Part shown: positions 6,911 through 14,322 of the stretch, piece by piece | How the letters are laid out: every line of letters begins with the position of its first letter | Position numbering within the stretch: position 1 is the first letter of the stretch | Origin: Nitrososphaerota archaeon | Lineage (GTDB): Archaea > Thermoproteota > Nitrososphaeria > Nitrososphaerales > UBA183 | Length of the DNA: 25,937 nucleotides | NCBI GenBank assembly: GCA_027886925.1 | Contig: JAPCJN010000020.1 | Coordinates: 1-25,937, forward strand | Reading direction: 5' to 3' | The notes under the pieces: generated by a model | Seen by the model: the letters and a program-made list of their open reading frames with translations, nothing else | Databases searched by the model: none | What the model was told of the DNA's origin: nothing | Program-made: the position numbers and the translations under genes

Positions 6911-7378
6911 TCATCCAAACAGGGTCCCTCCCGTATAGAGCGCGGCCAAGAGCGCGCCGATTATCGCGACCCAGATCAGGTGCTTCTGTAATGTCCTGAG
7001 CGACTTTGGTCGATAGGGGTACTCAGGCCTGGAAGGCTTCTGGAACAACAACCCGTACCCGGCCAGGATCAACCTGACGCCGTTGATGCCGTGGTAGACG
7101 ACGACGAGGACGACCAGGACAAGGACGATGTGGCCGAGGAGGGTCTCGGTGACGTTGAGGTCGGAAGCCCAGCTCGACTGGCTCGGCCCTTCGCCGAACG
7201 GCCCTCCCACGAAGAAGCTGGTGTCGCCGATATGCCCGACGACGTAGGCGAGGACCGCGAGTCCGGTGACCCTCTGGAAGACGTAGGCCCACCTCTCGAC
7301 GTTGAGATGGACCGGATTGAACCACCCCGCCACGCCCCTCTTGTTTTCCGCGGCCTTCTCTCCGGGTTCCGGGTCCAC
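6911..7378 (-). CDS. sdhC: Succinate dehydrogenase cytochrome b subunit, SdhC-like
   Basis: This 155-residue anchor subunit opens with a hydrophilic segment of about 20 residues and then Asn-Pro-Val-His-Leu and the Arg-Trp-Ala-Tyr-Val-Phe-Gln-Arg-Val-Thr-Gly block typical of SdhC before the first membrane helix. Three membrane helices follow (about 34-52, 79-107 and 125-150). His49, His83 and His96 are candidate heme ligands; His96 is in His-Gly-Ile-Asn-Gly-Val-Arg, matching SdhD. The GTG start at 7378 lies 71 bases after the sdhA stop, the widest gap in this operon. It works in the membrane with SdhD to reduce the quinone pool. Confidence 0.88.
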   Translation of the reverse strand: MDPEPGEKAAENKRGVAGWFNPVHLNVERWAYVFQRVTGLAVLAYVVGHIGDTSFFVGGPFGEGPSQSSWASDLNVTETLLGHIVLVLVVLVVVYHGINGVRLILAGYGLLFQKPSRPEYPYRPKSLRTLQKHLIWVAIIGALLAALYTGGTLFG

Positions 7379-7449
7379 TGCCTTCTCACCGCTCTCCTGT
7401 CTCTTTCCCCTTCGTTCTAGTTAAGCTGATTTCGAGGCGACGTCCCACG

Positions 7450-9150
7450 TCAGTAGCGCCTCTCCGCGGGTTGGTATCGAGTGATCCTCACTGGAGAGTA
7501 GTCCAGCTTCGCGATGCCGCCGTCCGAAGCAGAGTAGTAGGCCAGGCTGTGCTTCAGCCAGTTCGCGTCGTCCCTGTTGGGATAATCTCTCCGTGAGTGG
7601 GCGCCCCTCGATTCTGTCCTGGCGTGCGCGCTCTTCAAGACCGCGTCCGCCGTGATCAGCAGCGCCTCCACCTCGAGCACGTTCGTCAGGTTGGTGTTGA
7701 ACCTCCTGCTCTTGTCGTCGCAATGCCGAAAGTCGCTCTGCCGCAAGGCCTTCACCTTGCTGATTGCGTCTGCCAGCCCGTCCCCCGTCCTGTAGACGAA
7801 CGCGCCGACGTCCATCGCACGCTGAACCGAGTCCCTCACCTCGTAGGGGTTCGTCCCCCCGCGCCCGTGGAAGATCCCGTCGAAGATACGGCCCTCTTCC
7901 TTCAGGACATCTTCGTTCGGGGGAGCTAACTCGCTCCTGCCACTGGCGTGTCTCACGGCCTCTCTCCCGGTGATGCGCCCCCACACCAGGCATTCGGCAG
8001 TGGAGTTCGCGCCCAGCCTGTTGGCGCCGTTGATGCTGACGCAGGCTGCCTCGCCCGCGGCCCACAGTCCCTTTATCCCCGTGGACCCGTCGTTGTCGAC
8101 GTCGATCCCTCCCATCATGTAGTGCAGCACCGGCCTCACGGGAAGCGGCTGCTCTATCGGGTCGATGCCCCTGAACTTCATTGCGATCTCGCGTATGCCC
8201 GCAAGCCGGGCCTTCACCTTCTCCGCGCCGATGTGGGTCAGATCGAGTTGGATGTAGTCGTAGCCGGTGCCATCATCGACGAAGCCCCTGCCCTGCTCGA
8301 TCTCTGTGACAATCGCCCGCGAGACGACGTCGCGCGAAGCAAGCTCGAGCTTCTCCGGCGCATACCTTTTCATGAACTTCTCGCCGTCCTTGTTCACAAG
8401 CACCCCGCCGTCCGCCCTCGCCCCCTCCGTGATCAGTATCCCGGAAGGTATCAACCCTGAAGGGTGGAACTGCACGAACTCCATGTCCTTGAGAGGGATC
8501 CCTGCCCTCGCAGCCATCACCAGGCCGTCGGGCGTCGAGCTGTGCCCGTAGGTCGCGAAGCTGTAGAGTCTCCCCGCCCCGCCCGTCGCGATTATCCCTG
8601 CCTTCGCCGAGATCGGGAGGAAGTCGCCGCTCTTCATCTCTATCGCAGTGACCCCCCTGAACTCGCCCTGCTCTACCAGGAGCGACGTGACAAACCACTC
8701 TTGATAGAAAGTGATGCAGTCGTGCTTCGTGCAGGCGTCGTAAAGCGTCTGCATCTCGTGGAACCCCACCTTGTCCTCGGCGAACGTCGCTCTTGGGTAG
8801 CTGTAACCTCCGAACCAGCGTTGCGCGATCCTGCCGTCGTCCCGCCTAGACCATGGCATCCCCCAGTGCTCCAGCTGGTAGATCTCGGCTGGCATCATCC
8901 TTACGAAGCGCTCGATGGAGTCCTGGTCACCGAGGTAGTCCGACCCCTTGACCGTGTCGAAGATGTGCGACTCCAAGGAGTCTCCCAGCTCTGGATATAG
9001 GACCGCCGCGGTCCCTCCTTCGGCGCTGACGGAATGTGAGCGCATCGCTTGGACCTTCGTTACCACGGCGATGTCTGCCTTCCCTTCACTGACGCGCGAC
9101 GCCTCGATCGCGGCCCGAAGCCCGGCTATCCCTGACCCAACGATAATCAC
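7450..9150 (-). CDS. sdhA: Succinate dehydrogenase flavoprotein SdhA
   Basis: SdhA oxidises succinate to fumarate with covalently bound FAD. The 566-residue protein starts directly in the dinucleotide-binding fold (Ile-Ile-Val-Gly-Ser-Gly-Ile-Ala-Gly). His39 in Arg-Ser-His-Ser-Val-Ser-Ala-Glu-Gly-Gly is the FAD-linking histidine. Substrate-site blocks are His229-Pro-Ser-Gly, Thr-Glu-Gly-Ala-Arg-Ala-Asp-Gly-Gly (241-249), Ser-Arg-Asp near 273 and His342-Tyr-Met-Met-Gly-Gly. The chosen GTG start removes the few residues that usually precede Val-Ile-Val-Gly. The frame continues upstream through Thr-Asn-His-Asp to a CTG at 9171 and a stop just beyond, so the protein may be about 7 residues longer from CTG. 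It is the first gene of the operon. Confidence 0.95.
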   Translation of the reverse strand: MIIVGSGIAGLRAAIEASRVSEGKADIAVVTKVQAMRSHSVSAEGGTAAVLYPELGDSLESHIFDTVKGSDYLGDQDSIERFVRMMPAEIYQLEHWGMPWSRRDDGRIAQRWFGGYSYPRATFAEDKVGFHEMQTLYDACTKHDCITFYQEWFVTSLLVEQGEFRGVTAIEMKSGDFLPISAKAGIIATGGAGRLYSFATYGHSSTPDGLVMAARAGIPLKDMEFVQFHPSGLIPSGILITEGARADGGVLVNKDGEKFMKRYAPEKLELASRDVVSRAIVTEIEQGRGFVDDGTGYDYIQLDLTHIGAEKVKARLAGIREIAMKFRGIDPIEQPLPVRPVLHYMMGGIDVDNDGSTGIKGLWAAGEAACVSINGANRLGANSTAECLVWGRITGREAVRHASGRSELAPPNEDVLKEEGRIFDGIFHGRGGTNPYEVRDSVQRAMDVGAFVYRTGDGLADAISKVKALRQSDFRHCDDKSRRFNTNLTNVLEVEALLITADAVLKSAHARTESRGAHSRRDYPNRDDANWLKHSLAYYSASDGGIAKLDYSPVRITRYQPAERRY

Positions 9151-9183
9151 GTCGTGATTGGTGCGCTCCAGAGTCGGCGTCCT

Positions 9184-9199
9184 CTCTCCGAGCGGAGAG
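9184..9199. promoter_or_regulatory. Inverted repeat in the sdhA leader region
   Basis: The bases CTCTCCG-AG-CGGAGAG form a perfect 7-bp dyad with a 2-base centre. It stands 35-50 bases before the sdhA start and just downstream, on the minus strand, of an AT-rich box at 9211-9220 that could serve as TATA. The two-base centre is too tight for a stable RNA hairpin, so a protein-binding operator is the more natural reading. No protein is identified. Confidence 0.4.
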
Positions 9200-9325
9200 G
9201 CGGTTCAGGCGTTAAACATTGGCGTCCCTCTGTGCGTCGAGGATGAAAGAACCGTCACATTTTCGGCACTTCAGTCATAGCATCCGCTTGGAAAACTGAC
9301 TACCGCTACCCCATGATTGAGTTAG

Positions 9326-9333
9326 CTTTATAT
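9326..9333 (+). promoter_or_regulatory. TATA box of the ribosomal protein operon
   Basis: The sequence CTTTATAT lies in the 221-base divergent gap between sdhA and the uL22 gene. Expected initiation is near 9355-9358, leaving a leader of about 15 bases before the GTG at 9372. It is the strongest TATA-like element on the plus strand in this gap, and no comparable one is seen inside the operon. Confidence 0.6.
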
Positions 9334-9371
9334 CCACTACGTAGGTCGGTCGGAGATTACGGTAAACGCTA

Positions 9372-9833
9372 GTGCCTCACTTCGCATACAGTTTCAAGGA
9401 CTACGATCCAGCGATTCACGTTAGGGCTAGCGGGAGAGAGCTCAACATCTCGCCAAAAGCGGCGCGAGAGATCTGCAACGCCCTGAAAGGGATGAACTTG
9501 GCAAAGGGCATCGCCTTCCTCGAGAAGGTCGAAGAGATGAAGGCCGCCGTCGAATTCCGACGCCACAAGCTCAAGGTCGGGCACAGGAGCGAGCTCGTGG
9601 GATTCCCTACCGGTTCCTATCCGGTCAAGGCGGCGAAGCAAATCGTGACGGTCCTTCAGAACCTGAGGGGCAACTGCGAGTTCAAAGGTCTGGACCCCGA
9701 ACGGGTAAGGCTGATCCATTCGTCCGCGAAGGCGGGTCGGACGATAAAGGATTTTGTTCCGCGGGCGCACGGCCGCAGCAGCCCCAACTTTCACCAACTG
9801 GTCCACGTCGAGTTTGTGGCAAGGGAGAGCTGA
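9372..9833 (+). CDS. rpl22: Large-subunit ribosomal protein uL22
   Basis: uL22 binds 23S rRNA and lines the peptide exit tunnel. The 153-residue protein has the archaeal length, the N-terminal Tyr-Ser-Phe-Lys-Asp-Tyr-Asp-Pro motif, the Ser-Pro-Lys-Ala-Ala-Arg-Glu helix start, and the basic beta-hairpin Arg-Ala-His-Gly-Arg-Ser-Ser-Pro near residues 136-143. The GTG at 9372 follows the promoter by a normal distance, and no other start fits better. It is the first gene of the operon here; uS19 and uL2, which often precede it in archaea, are not adjacent, because sdhA lies upstream. uS3 follows after 6 bases. Confidence 0.96.
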   Translation: MPHFAYSFKDYDPAIHVRASGRELNISPKAAREICNALKGMNLAKGIAFLEKVEEMKAAVEFRRHKLKVGHRSELVGFPTGSYPVKAAKQIVTVLQNLRGNCEFKGLDPERVRLIHSSAKAGRTIKDFVPRAHGRSSPNFHQLVHVEFVARES

Positions 9834-9839
9834 GAAGAA

Positions 9840-10832
9840 ATGTCGCAGAGCGAAAAAAGCGCGGTAAAGAGCCTCCTCTCGATGCACAGGACCTACGCTG
9901 ACCTCGACGAGTATATGGAGGCCCAACTGAAGGAGGCCGGCTACGCGGGAGTCGATATCCAGAAGAACCCGCTCGGGACGAGGATCACGGTTTTTGTAAC
10001 GAGGCCTGGCCTCGCGATAGGCAGGCGCGGGACCGGCATCAAGGAGCTGACCGAAAGGGTCGCACAGAGGTTCAACCTTCAGAATCCGCAGATCGCAGTT
10101 TCAGAAGTCGAGCAACCCGAATTGAACCCGAGGATAATGGCCCAACGGACGGCTCAGATAGTCGCGAGGGGCACTGCGTTCAGACGCGCGGCCAACTGGA
10201 CGATGACCACCATAATGGAGGCCGGCGCTATGGGCGTCGAGATTGGCGTCGCCGGGAAGCTGAGGAGCGACCGGGCGCACAAGGAAAAGTACAGGATGGG
10301 GGTCGTACCCAAGAGCGGCGAGAGCGCGGACAGGATCGTCAGGTCTGCGACCACCGACGTCTTGATGAAGTTAGGCTTATTCGGAATCAAGGTCAAGATC
10401 GCGATCAAAGACGCCTTACCTCCTCCCGTCGAGTTCGCTGAGCTGACGGCCGATGAGCTGCAGCCTCCATCAGGGCCTGCGCCCGCCGCGCCGAGCGCGC
10501 CTGCTCGCGATGTCGTCATGGCGACTGCGACCGTCGCCGCGGAACCCGCGGCTACCATGACCACGACGACGATGCCCATCGCCAAAGCGCCGATGCCGGT
10601 TGCGACTGAAGCTGCAGTCTCCGTGCCGACGGCGGAAGTCGTCGCCCCCAAGGCTAAGAAGGTAACGAGAACAAGAGCGACCAAGGGGACAACGCGCAAG
10701 CGCGCTTCCAAGAAAGAGGAGGCCGAGGCGTCGGGGACAGCAGCGGCAGGGACACAAGCGGCAGAGAACGCAGAGAACACAGGGAACACTGAGAACAAGG
10801 TAGAGGAACAAATTGCCAAGCCTGAAAGCTAA
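9840..10832 (+). CDS. rps3: Small-subunit ribosomal protein uS3 with a long C-terminal tail
   Basis: uS3 sits at the mRNA entry site of the 30S subunit. Residues 1-200 are the usual protein, with a type II KH domain containing Ile-Gly-Arg-Arg-Gly-Thr-Gly-Ile (60-67). From about residue 206 to 330 there is a low-complexity tail: first Pro/Ala/Thr/Met-rich, then a Lys/Arg/Thr stretch resembling a histone H1 tail (about 270-296), then an Ala-Glu-Asn-Thr stretch encoded by tandem 9-base units. Archaeal uS3 is usually near 210-250 residues, so this tail is exceptionally long. It stays in frame with high GC and overlaps the uL29 start by 20 bases, so it is not a frameshift artefact of a normal stop. 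Confidence 0.95.
   Translation: MSQSEKSAVKSLLSMHRTYADLDEYMEAQLKEAGYAGVDIQKNPLGTRITVFVTRPGLAIGRRGTGIKELTERVAQRFNLQNPQIAVSEVEQPELNPRIMAQRTAQIVARGTAFRRAANWTMTTIMEAGAMGVEIGVAGKLRSDRAHKEKYRMGVVPKSGESADRIVRSATTDVLMKLGLFGIKVKIAIKDALPPPVEFAELTADELQPPSGPAPAAPSAPARDVVMATATVAAEPAATMTTTTMPIAKAPMPVATEAAVSVPTAEVVAPKAKKVTRTRATKGTTRKRASKKEEAEASGTAAAGTQAAENAENTGNTENKVEEQIAKPES
10761..10796 (+). repeat. Four 9-bp tandem units in the uS3 tail
   Basis: Four successive 9-base units, GCAGAGAAC twice, then ACAGGGAAC and ACTGAGAAC, encode Ala-Glu-Asn-type triplets at the C-terminal end of uS3. Because the unit is a multiple of three, changes in copy number keep the frame. Confidence 0.7.
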
Positions 10833-11019
10833 AGCTTTGAGAGGACAGGATCCCGACCAGCTCAAGGACCGACTCTTCGAACTGCGCGGAGAGCTTTCCC
10901 GACTGAAGGGTATGGTAGCGACCGGCAGGATCCAGAAGAAGAGCGGAAACCTGAGCCGAGTGAAGCGGGAGATCGCTCGGGTCCTTACGGTCATGCGCGA
11001 GACAGGTGTCATAGAATGA
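10813..11019 (+). CDS. rpl29: Large-subunit ribosomal protein uL29
   Basis: uL29 is a small two-helix protein at the exit tunnel rim. The 68 residues include the signature Asp-Gln-Leu-Lys-Asp-Arg-Leu-Phe-Glu-Leu-Arg-Gly-Glu-Leu helix and the second helix with Arg-Val-Lys-Arg-Glu-Ile-Ala-Arg-Val. The TTG start at 10813 gives the expected N-terminus (Leu-Lys-Ala-Lys-Ala-Leu-Arg) and overlaps the end of uS3 by 20 bases in another frame. The stop overlaps the Rnp1 ATG as ATGA (11016-11019). Confidence 0.93.
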   Translation: MPSLKAKALRGQDPDQLKDRLFELRGELSRLKGMVATGRIQKKSGNLSRVKREIARVLTVMRETGVIE

Positions 11020-11306
11020 TATTCTTGATAGGAGAAGACGTCAGGGTAGCCGCCGCCAAGAACGCGGTCTTGCTAGGGCTGAAAGGGAAGGTTGTCCTCG
11101 AGACGATGCACACCTTGACCATAAGGACCGACGCCAACCGCAAGGTGATGCTTCCAAAAATGGGGAGCGCACTAGAGCTCTCTACCGGGAAGATAGTCCT
11201 GGGCGACGATGTCGACGGCAGGCTGGAAGACAGGATAGCAGCAGCAGGAGGAGGAGGAAGAGGCACGTCAACCTCCGGACGGAGGGGCGGGAGGAGAAGG
11301 GCATGA
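11016..11306 (+). CDS. rnp1: Ribonuclease P protein component 1 (Pop4/Rpp29 family)
   Basis: Rnp1 is an archaeal RNase P subunit that helps the RNA catalyst cut 5' leaders from tRNA precursors. The 96 residues hold the Sm-like barrel: Leu-Ile-Gly-Glu, Gly-Leu-Lys-Gly-Lys-Val-Val-Leu-Glu-Thr, a Thr-Leu-Thr-Ile-Arg-Thr strand, Lys-Val-Met-Leu-Pro-Lys, and Val-Asp-Gly-Arg-Leu-Glu-Asp-Arg-Ile near residues 64-73. A Gly/Arg-rich tail of about 20 residues follows. It overlaps uL29 before and uS17 after by ATGA. Its position between uL29 and uS17 is the standard archaeal one; the translation factor gene sui1, sometimes found beside it, is absent. Confidence 0.9.
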   Translation: MIFLIGEDVRVAAAKNAVLLGLKGKVVLETMHTLTIRTDANRKVMLPKMGSALELSTGKIVLGDDVDGRLEDRIAAAGGGGRGTSTSGRRGGRRRA

Positions 11307-11629
11307 GCTCCGCAGGCCTTGACCTGGCCCCGCCGAAGCGCACGTGCGACGACGTCCGTTGCCCATTCCACGGACACCTCAAGGTGAGGGGCAAGATGCT
11401 CGACGGGACCATCGTGTCCGTCTCAAACAAACAGACCGTCGTGATCCAGAGGGAGTACCTACAACGGATTCCAAAGTACAACCGCTACGAAAGGAGGAGG
11501 AGCAGGGTCAACGCCCACCTCCCACCATGCATCGAAGCCAAGGAAGGGGACTACGCGTCCATCGCCGAGTGCAGGCCTCTCGCCAAGACGGTTTCCTTCG
11601 TGGTAGTCCAGACAAGGGGGGCCGCGTAG
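11303..11629 (+). CDS. rps17: Small-subunit ribosomal protein uS17
   Basis: uS17 is an OB-fold 16S rRNA-binding protein. The 108 residues include the archaeal N-terminus (Pro-Pro-Lys-Arg-Thr-Cys, then Cys-Pro-Phe-His-Gly), the Leu-Asp-Gly-Thr-Ile-Val-Ser strand, Lys-Gln-Thr-Val-Val-Ile-Gln-Arg-Glu-Tyr, and Tyr-Glu-Arg-Arg-Arg-Ser-Arg. The N-terminal Cys/His extension is the archaeal/eukaryotic form. The ATG at 11303 overlaps the Rnp1 stop, and its TAG is followed directly by the uL14 ATG. Confidence 0.95.
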   Translation: MSSAGLDLAPPKRTCDDVRCPFHGHLKVRGKMLDGTIVSVSNKQTVVIQREYLQRIPKYNRYERRRSRVNAHLPPCIEAKEGDYASIAECRPLAKTVSFVVVQTRGAA

Positions 11630-12064
11630 ATGTCGACGAAGTCCAGAGCCGTCTCTGCAAAGGGAGTAGAGGAGTTCAAAACCTACATCACCCGTTCTAT
11701 CCCTACAAACGCCGTGATCGTCTGCGCCGACAACACGGGAGCGAAGACGTTGAAGGTCATCATGGTGACCCGGGCCAAGACCAGGCTGGCCAGGTACCCG
11801 GCCGCGTCCGTCGGGGACCACATCCAATGCACGGTCAAGCGCGGGCCGCCGGACCTTAGAAACCAGGTCTGGGGCGCAGTGATAATCAGGCAAAAGTACG
11901 CCGTTCGGAGGGTCAGCGGCCAGAGGATATGCTTCGAGGACAATGCCGCGGTGCTGGTCACCCCAGAGGGTGAGATGAAGGGGACTGACATTAAAGGGCC
12001 GGTCGCGAGCGAGGCAGCCGAAAAATGGCCCAGAATAGCCAACCTCGCTTCGATTGTCGTTTGA
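11630..12064 (+). CDS. rpl14: Large-subunit ribosomal protein uL14
   Basis: uL14 forms part of the intersubunit bridge and binds 23S rRNA. The 144 residues have an N-terminal extension of about 23 residues, then Asn-Ala-Val-Ile-Val-Cys-Ala-Asp-Asn-Thr-Gly-Ala-Lys, Gly-Asp-His-Ile-Gln-Cys-Thr-Val-Lys, Val-Ile-Ile-Arg-Gln-Lys, and the Phe-Glu-Asp-Asn-Ala-Ala-Val-Leu-Val block. The start codon touches the uS17 stop with no gap. uL24 follows after 23 bases. Confidence 0.96.
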   Translation: MSTKSRAVSAKGVEEFKTYITRSIPTNAVIVCADNTGAKTLKVIMVTRAKTRLARYPAASVGDHIQCTVKRGPPDLRNQVWGAVIIRQKYAVRRVSGQRICFEDNAAVLVTPEGEMKGTDIKGPVASEAAEKWPRIANLASIVV

Positions 12065-12087
12065 AAATAGAGGATTGACGATATAGA

Positions 12088-12462
12088 ATGAAAAAAATGA
12101 AATTTGGAGCGATGATGTCCGAGGAACTCCGTGGGAAACACGGCCGCAGAAGCGTGAGGCCGGTAAAGGGAGACGGAGTCAGAATAGTGAGGGGGAGCTT
12201 CAAGGGCATCGAAGGGAAGGTTACGGGAGTCGACACCCAGCGCGGGAAGCTGTTCATAGAAGGAGTCACGCGCGAGAAGCAGGCTGGAGGCAAGACGAGC
12301 CCGGTCCCGATCGACTCGTCGAAAGTGGTGGTGACCAACCTCAAACTCGAGGACAAGCTCAGGAAGCAACGGCTCGAGAGAGAGAGCGGCGCCGACTCAC
12401 AAGAGGAAGATCAAGTTGAGGGAAGGAAAAAGCGGGGCGGCGAGAGCGGGAAGGAGGAGTAG
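12088..12462 (+). CDS. rpl24: Large-subunit ribosomal protein uL24
   Basis: uL24 is an assembly-initiating KOW-domain protein. The 124 residues include Arg-Pro-Val-Lys-Gly-Asp-Gly-Val-Arg-Ile-Val-Arg-Gly, the KOW loop Gly-Ile-Glu-Gly-Lys-Val, and Val-Pro-Ile-Asp-Ser-Ser-Lys-Val-Val-Val-Thr-Asn-Leu, as in archaeal and eukaryotic eL26-like forms. The last 30 residues are a charged Glu/Lys/Arg/Gly tail beyond the normal end. No Shine-Dalgarno is evident before the ATG. eS4 follows after 8 bases. Confidence 0.94.
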   Translation: MKKMKFGAMMSEELRGKHGRRSVRPVKGDGVRIVRGSFKGIEGKVTGVDTQRGKLFIEGVTREKQAGGKTSPVPIDSSKVVVTNLKLEDKLRKQRLERESGADSQEEDQVEGRKKRGGESGKEE

Positions 12463-12470
12463 AGGAGACA

Positions 12471-13196
12471 ATGGGCAAGAAAGGCGGACGTAGGTCTCTG
12501 AAGCGCATCTCGGCTCCTGGTTCATGGGATATCAAGAGGAAAGCCGCTAGGTTCGTCACCAAGCCCAGCCCTGGACCCCACCGGATAGAAAGGAGCTACT
12601 CCCTCTCCGTCGTGCTCCGAGACCTGCTCGGATTGGTTTCGACCCAGCGCGAGGCGGGCCAGGTTCTTTCGCGGGGAGAGGTCCTTGTCGACGGCGTGCC
12701 TAGGCGAGACCCTGGATTCCCCGTCGGGCTCTTCGACGTGGTCAGCGTCCCAAAGGAGGGGAGGTCCTACAGGATGGTGCCTTCACCGGACGGTCTCGTC
12801 GCCACGAGCATCGGGGCGAACGAGGCGGGGTTGAAACTCTGCCGCGTGAGGTCCAAGGTCAAGGCAGCCGGAGGTCACATGCAATTCGGATTCCACGACG
12901 GGCGCTCGCTCCTGGACGACAAGCTTTCTGTTTCGTGCGGGGACACAGTCGTGCTAAAGTTCCCTGAGCAGGCTGTCGTGGACAGCGTAAAGCTTTCCAA
13001 GGGGACGACCGCGTTGATAGTCTCAGGCGACCGCGCGGGACAGGTCGGAAAGATACTGAGCGTGAAGAAGGGGACGAGCTCGCGTGAGAAGATGATCACC
13101 GTGTCGTTGCCGAGCGGGGAGACAGAACTCCCTGAGCGGTTGATCTTTGCGGTGGGCGCGGACAAGCCGGCTTTGGAGGTCCAGTTCAAGAGTTGA
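12471..13196 (+). CDS. rps4e: Small-subunit ribosomal protein eS4
   Basis: eS4 is an archaeal/eukaryotic 30S protein. The 241 residues begin with Leu-Lys-Arg-Ile-Ser-Ala-Pro-Gly-Ser-Trp, the typical N-terminal block. An S4-like RNA-binding region (about 40-90, with Arg-Gly-Glu-Val-Leu-Val-Asp-Gly), the central beta domain and a KOW motif near 180-200 (Gly-Asp-Arg-Ala-Gly-Gln-Val-Gly-Lys-Ile) follow. The ATG is preceded by a GGAG-rich stretch (12450-12468) that can act as ribosome binding site. The stop TGA overlaps the uL5 ATG by one base. Confidence 0.96.
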   Translation: MGKKGGRRSLKRISAPGSWDIKRKAARFVTKPSPGPHRIERSYSLSVVLRDLLGLVSTQREAGQVLSRGEVLVDGVPRRDPGFPVGLFDVVSVPKEGRSYRMVPSPDGLVATSIGANEAGLKLCRVRSKVKAAGGHMQFGFHDGRSLLDDKLSVSCGDTVVLKFPEQAVVDSVKLSKGTTALIVSGDRAGQVGKILSVKKGTSSREKMITVSLPSGETELPERLIFAVGADKPALEVQFKS

Positions 13197-13747
13197 TGGC
13201 CAGCCACGCATCAGAAGAAGAGCAGCGGGCTGAGGACGAGTCCCAGATGAGAAGGATGTCTATCGGGAAGGTAGTGATAAACATCGGCGTCGGCAAGTCG
13301 GGTGAGGCGGTGGAAAGGGCGAGGAAGGTCCTCGAGCAGATAACCGCGCAAAAGCCGGCCTCCAGGAAGGCGAGGAAGTCCATAAGGGACTTTGGGACGC
13401 ACGAGGGCGAGCCCATCGGCCTGGTCGTGACCGCGAGGGGCCAGGACAGGTGCAAAGAGCTCATAACCAGGCTGCTAGCCGCACGGGACAAGAAGCTGAA
13501 GGCGTCTTCCTTCGATCCAAGAGGGAGCGTCTCGTTCGGGTTGAAGGAGCACATCGAGATACCGGGGATACGCTACGACCCAGAGATCGGAATCTGGGGG
13601 ATGAACGTCTCCATCCTGCTGGAGCGGCCGGGATACCGAGTCTCGAGAAGGCAGCACAAATCTGCCAGGGTCGGCAAGGGCCACTTCATCTCGCAGGAAG
13701 AGGCGATTGAATACTTCAAACGGGAGTTCGGAGTGGTAGTAGAGTGA
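13196..13747 (+). CDS. rpl5: Large-subunit ribosomal protein uL5
   Basis: uL5 binds 5S rRNA in the central protuberance. The 183 residues carry [26 protein letters not shown] and [13 protein letters not shown], all typical of the archaeal family. I chose the ATG at 13196; a TTG one codon earlier is also in frame. An acidic N-terminal extension of about 20 residues precedes the domain. The stop overlaps the uS14 GTG as GTGA. Confidence 0.95.
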   Translation: MASHASEEEQRAEDESQMRRMSIGKVVINIGVGKSGEAVERARKVLEQITAQKPASRKARKSIRDFGTHEGEPIGLVVTARGQDRCKELITRLLAARDKKLKASSFDPRGSVSFGLKEHIEIPGIRYDPEIGIWGMNVSILLERPGYRVSRRQHKSARVGKGHFISQEEAIEYFKREFGVVVE

Positions 13748-13905
13748 AAGAGAGACACCCAAAGCCAAGGAAGTACGGCAAGTCGACCCGCTACTGCAGA
13801 AGGTGCGGGCAGTATGGCGCGGTAATCAGGACATATGACCTGTTCCTCTGCAGGCAGTGTTTTAGGGAAGTCGCCGAAAAGCTGGGGTTCAGAAAGTATG
13901 ATTGA
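13744..13905 (+). CDS. rps14: Small-subunit ribosomal protein uS14, zinc-binding type (53 aa)
   Basis: This short gene fills the space between uL5 and uS8. The GTG at 13744 overlaps the uL5 stop, and TGA is at 13903-13905. The 53 residues contain Cys18-Arg-Arg-Cys21 and Cys36-Arg-Gln-Cys39, the four zinc ligands, together with Arg-Lys-Tyr-Gly-Lys-Ser-Thr-Arg before the first pair and the C-terminal Gly-Phe-Arg-Lys-Tyr ending found in archaeal uS14. Length and position both match the family. It acts in the head of the 30S subunit. Confidence 0.95.
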   Translation: MKERHPKPRKYGKSTRYCRRCGQYGAVIRTYDLFLCRQCFREVAEKLGFRKYD

Positions 13906-13929
13906 GACGTCTTCGGGGGCAGCGAGATA

Positions 13930-14322
13930 ATGCCGGTAACCAACATCCTCGCGAACCTCTTCATCTCGCTCCAGAACGCCGAGATGAGGCACAAGAAGGA
14001 GTGCATAGTCATCCCGGCGTCGAACCTCGCCAGCGAGGTCATGCGCGTCCTCCAGAAGAGGCGCTACATAGGAGAGTTCGAGTTCATCGACGACGGGGTG
14101 AGCGGGAAGCTCCGCGTCCAGCTGCTCGGCAGGATAAACAAATGCGGCGCGGTCTCTCCGCGTTTCCCGATAAAGGCGAAGGAGTTTCAAAAGTGGGAGT
14201 CGCGGTTCCTTCCTGCAGTCGGGGTCGGGATGCTGGTCGTCTCCACGTCGAAGGGGGTATTCTCGCACACAGAGGCCCAGGAGCAGCACCTGGGCGGGAG
14301 GTTGCTAGGATATGTCTACTAG
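13930..14322 (+). CDS. rps8: Small-subunit ribosomal protein uS8
   Basis: uS8 binds 16S rRNA helix 21. The 130 residues show the archaeal form: Ile-Leu-Ala-Asn-Leu-Phe near the start, Val-Leu-Gln-Lys-Arg-Arg-Tyr-Ile-Gly-Glu-Phe-Glu, Leu-Gly-Arg-Ile-Asn-Lys-Cys-Gly-Ala-Val-Ser-Pro-Arg-Phe, the Val-Ser-Thr-Ser-Lys-Gly-Val block, and the Gly-Gly-Arg-Leu-Leu-Gly-Tyr-Val-Tyr end. The ATG is 24 bases after uS14, and the end overlaps the uL6 start by 11 bases. Confidence 0.96.
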   Translation: MPVTNILANLFISLQNAEMRHKKECIVIPASNLASEVMRVLQKRRYIGEFEFIDDGVSGKLRVQLLGRINKCGAVSPRFPIKAKEFQKWESRFLPAVGVGMLVVSTSKGVFSHTEAQEQHLGGRLLGYVY

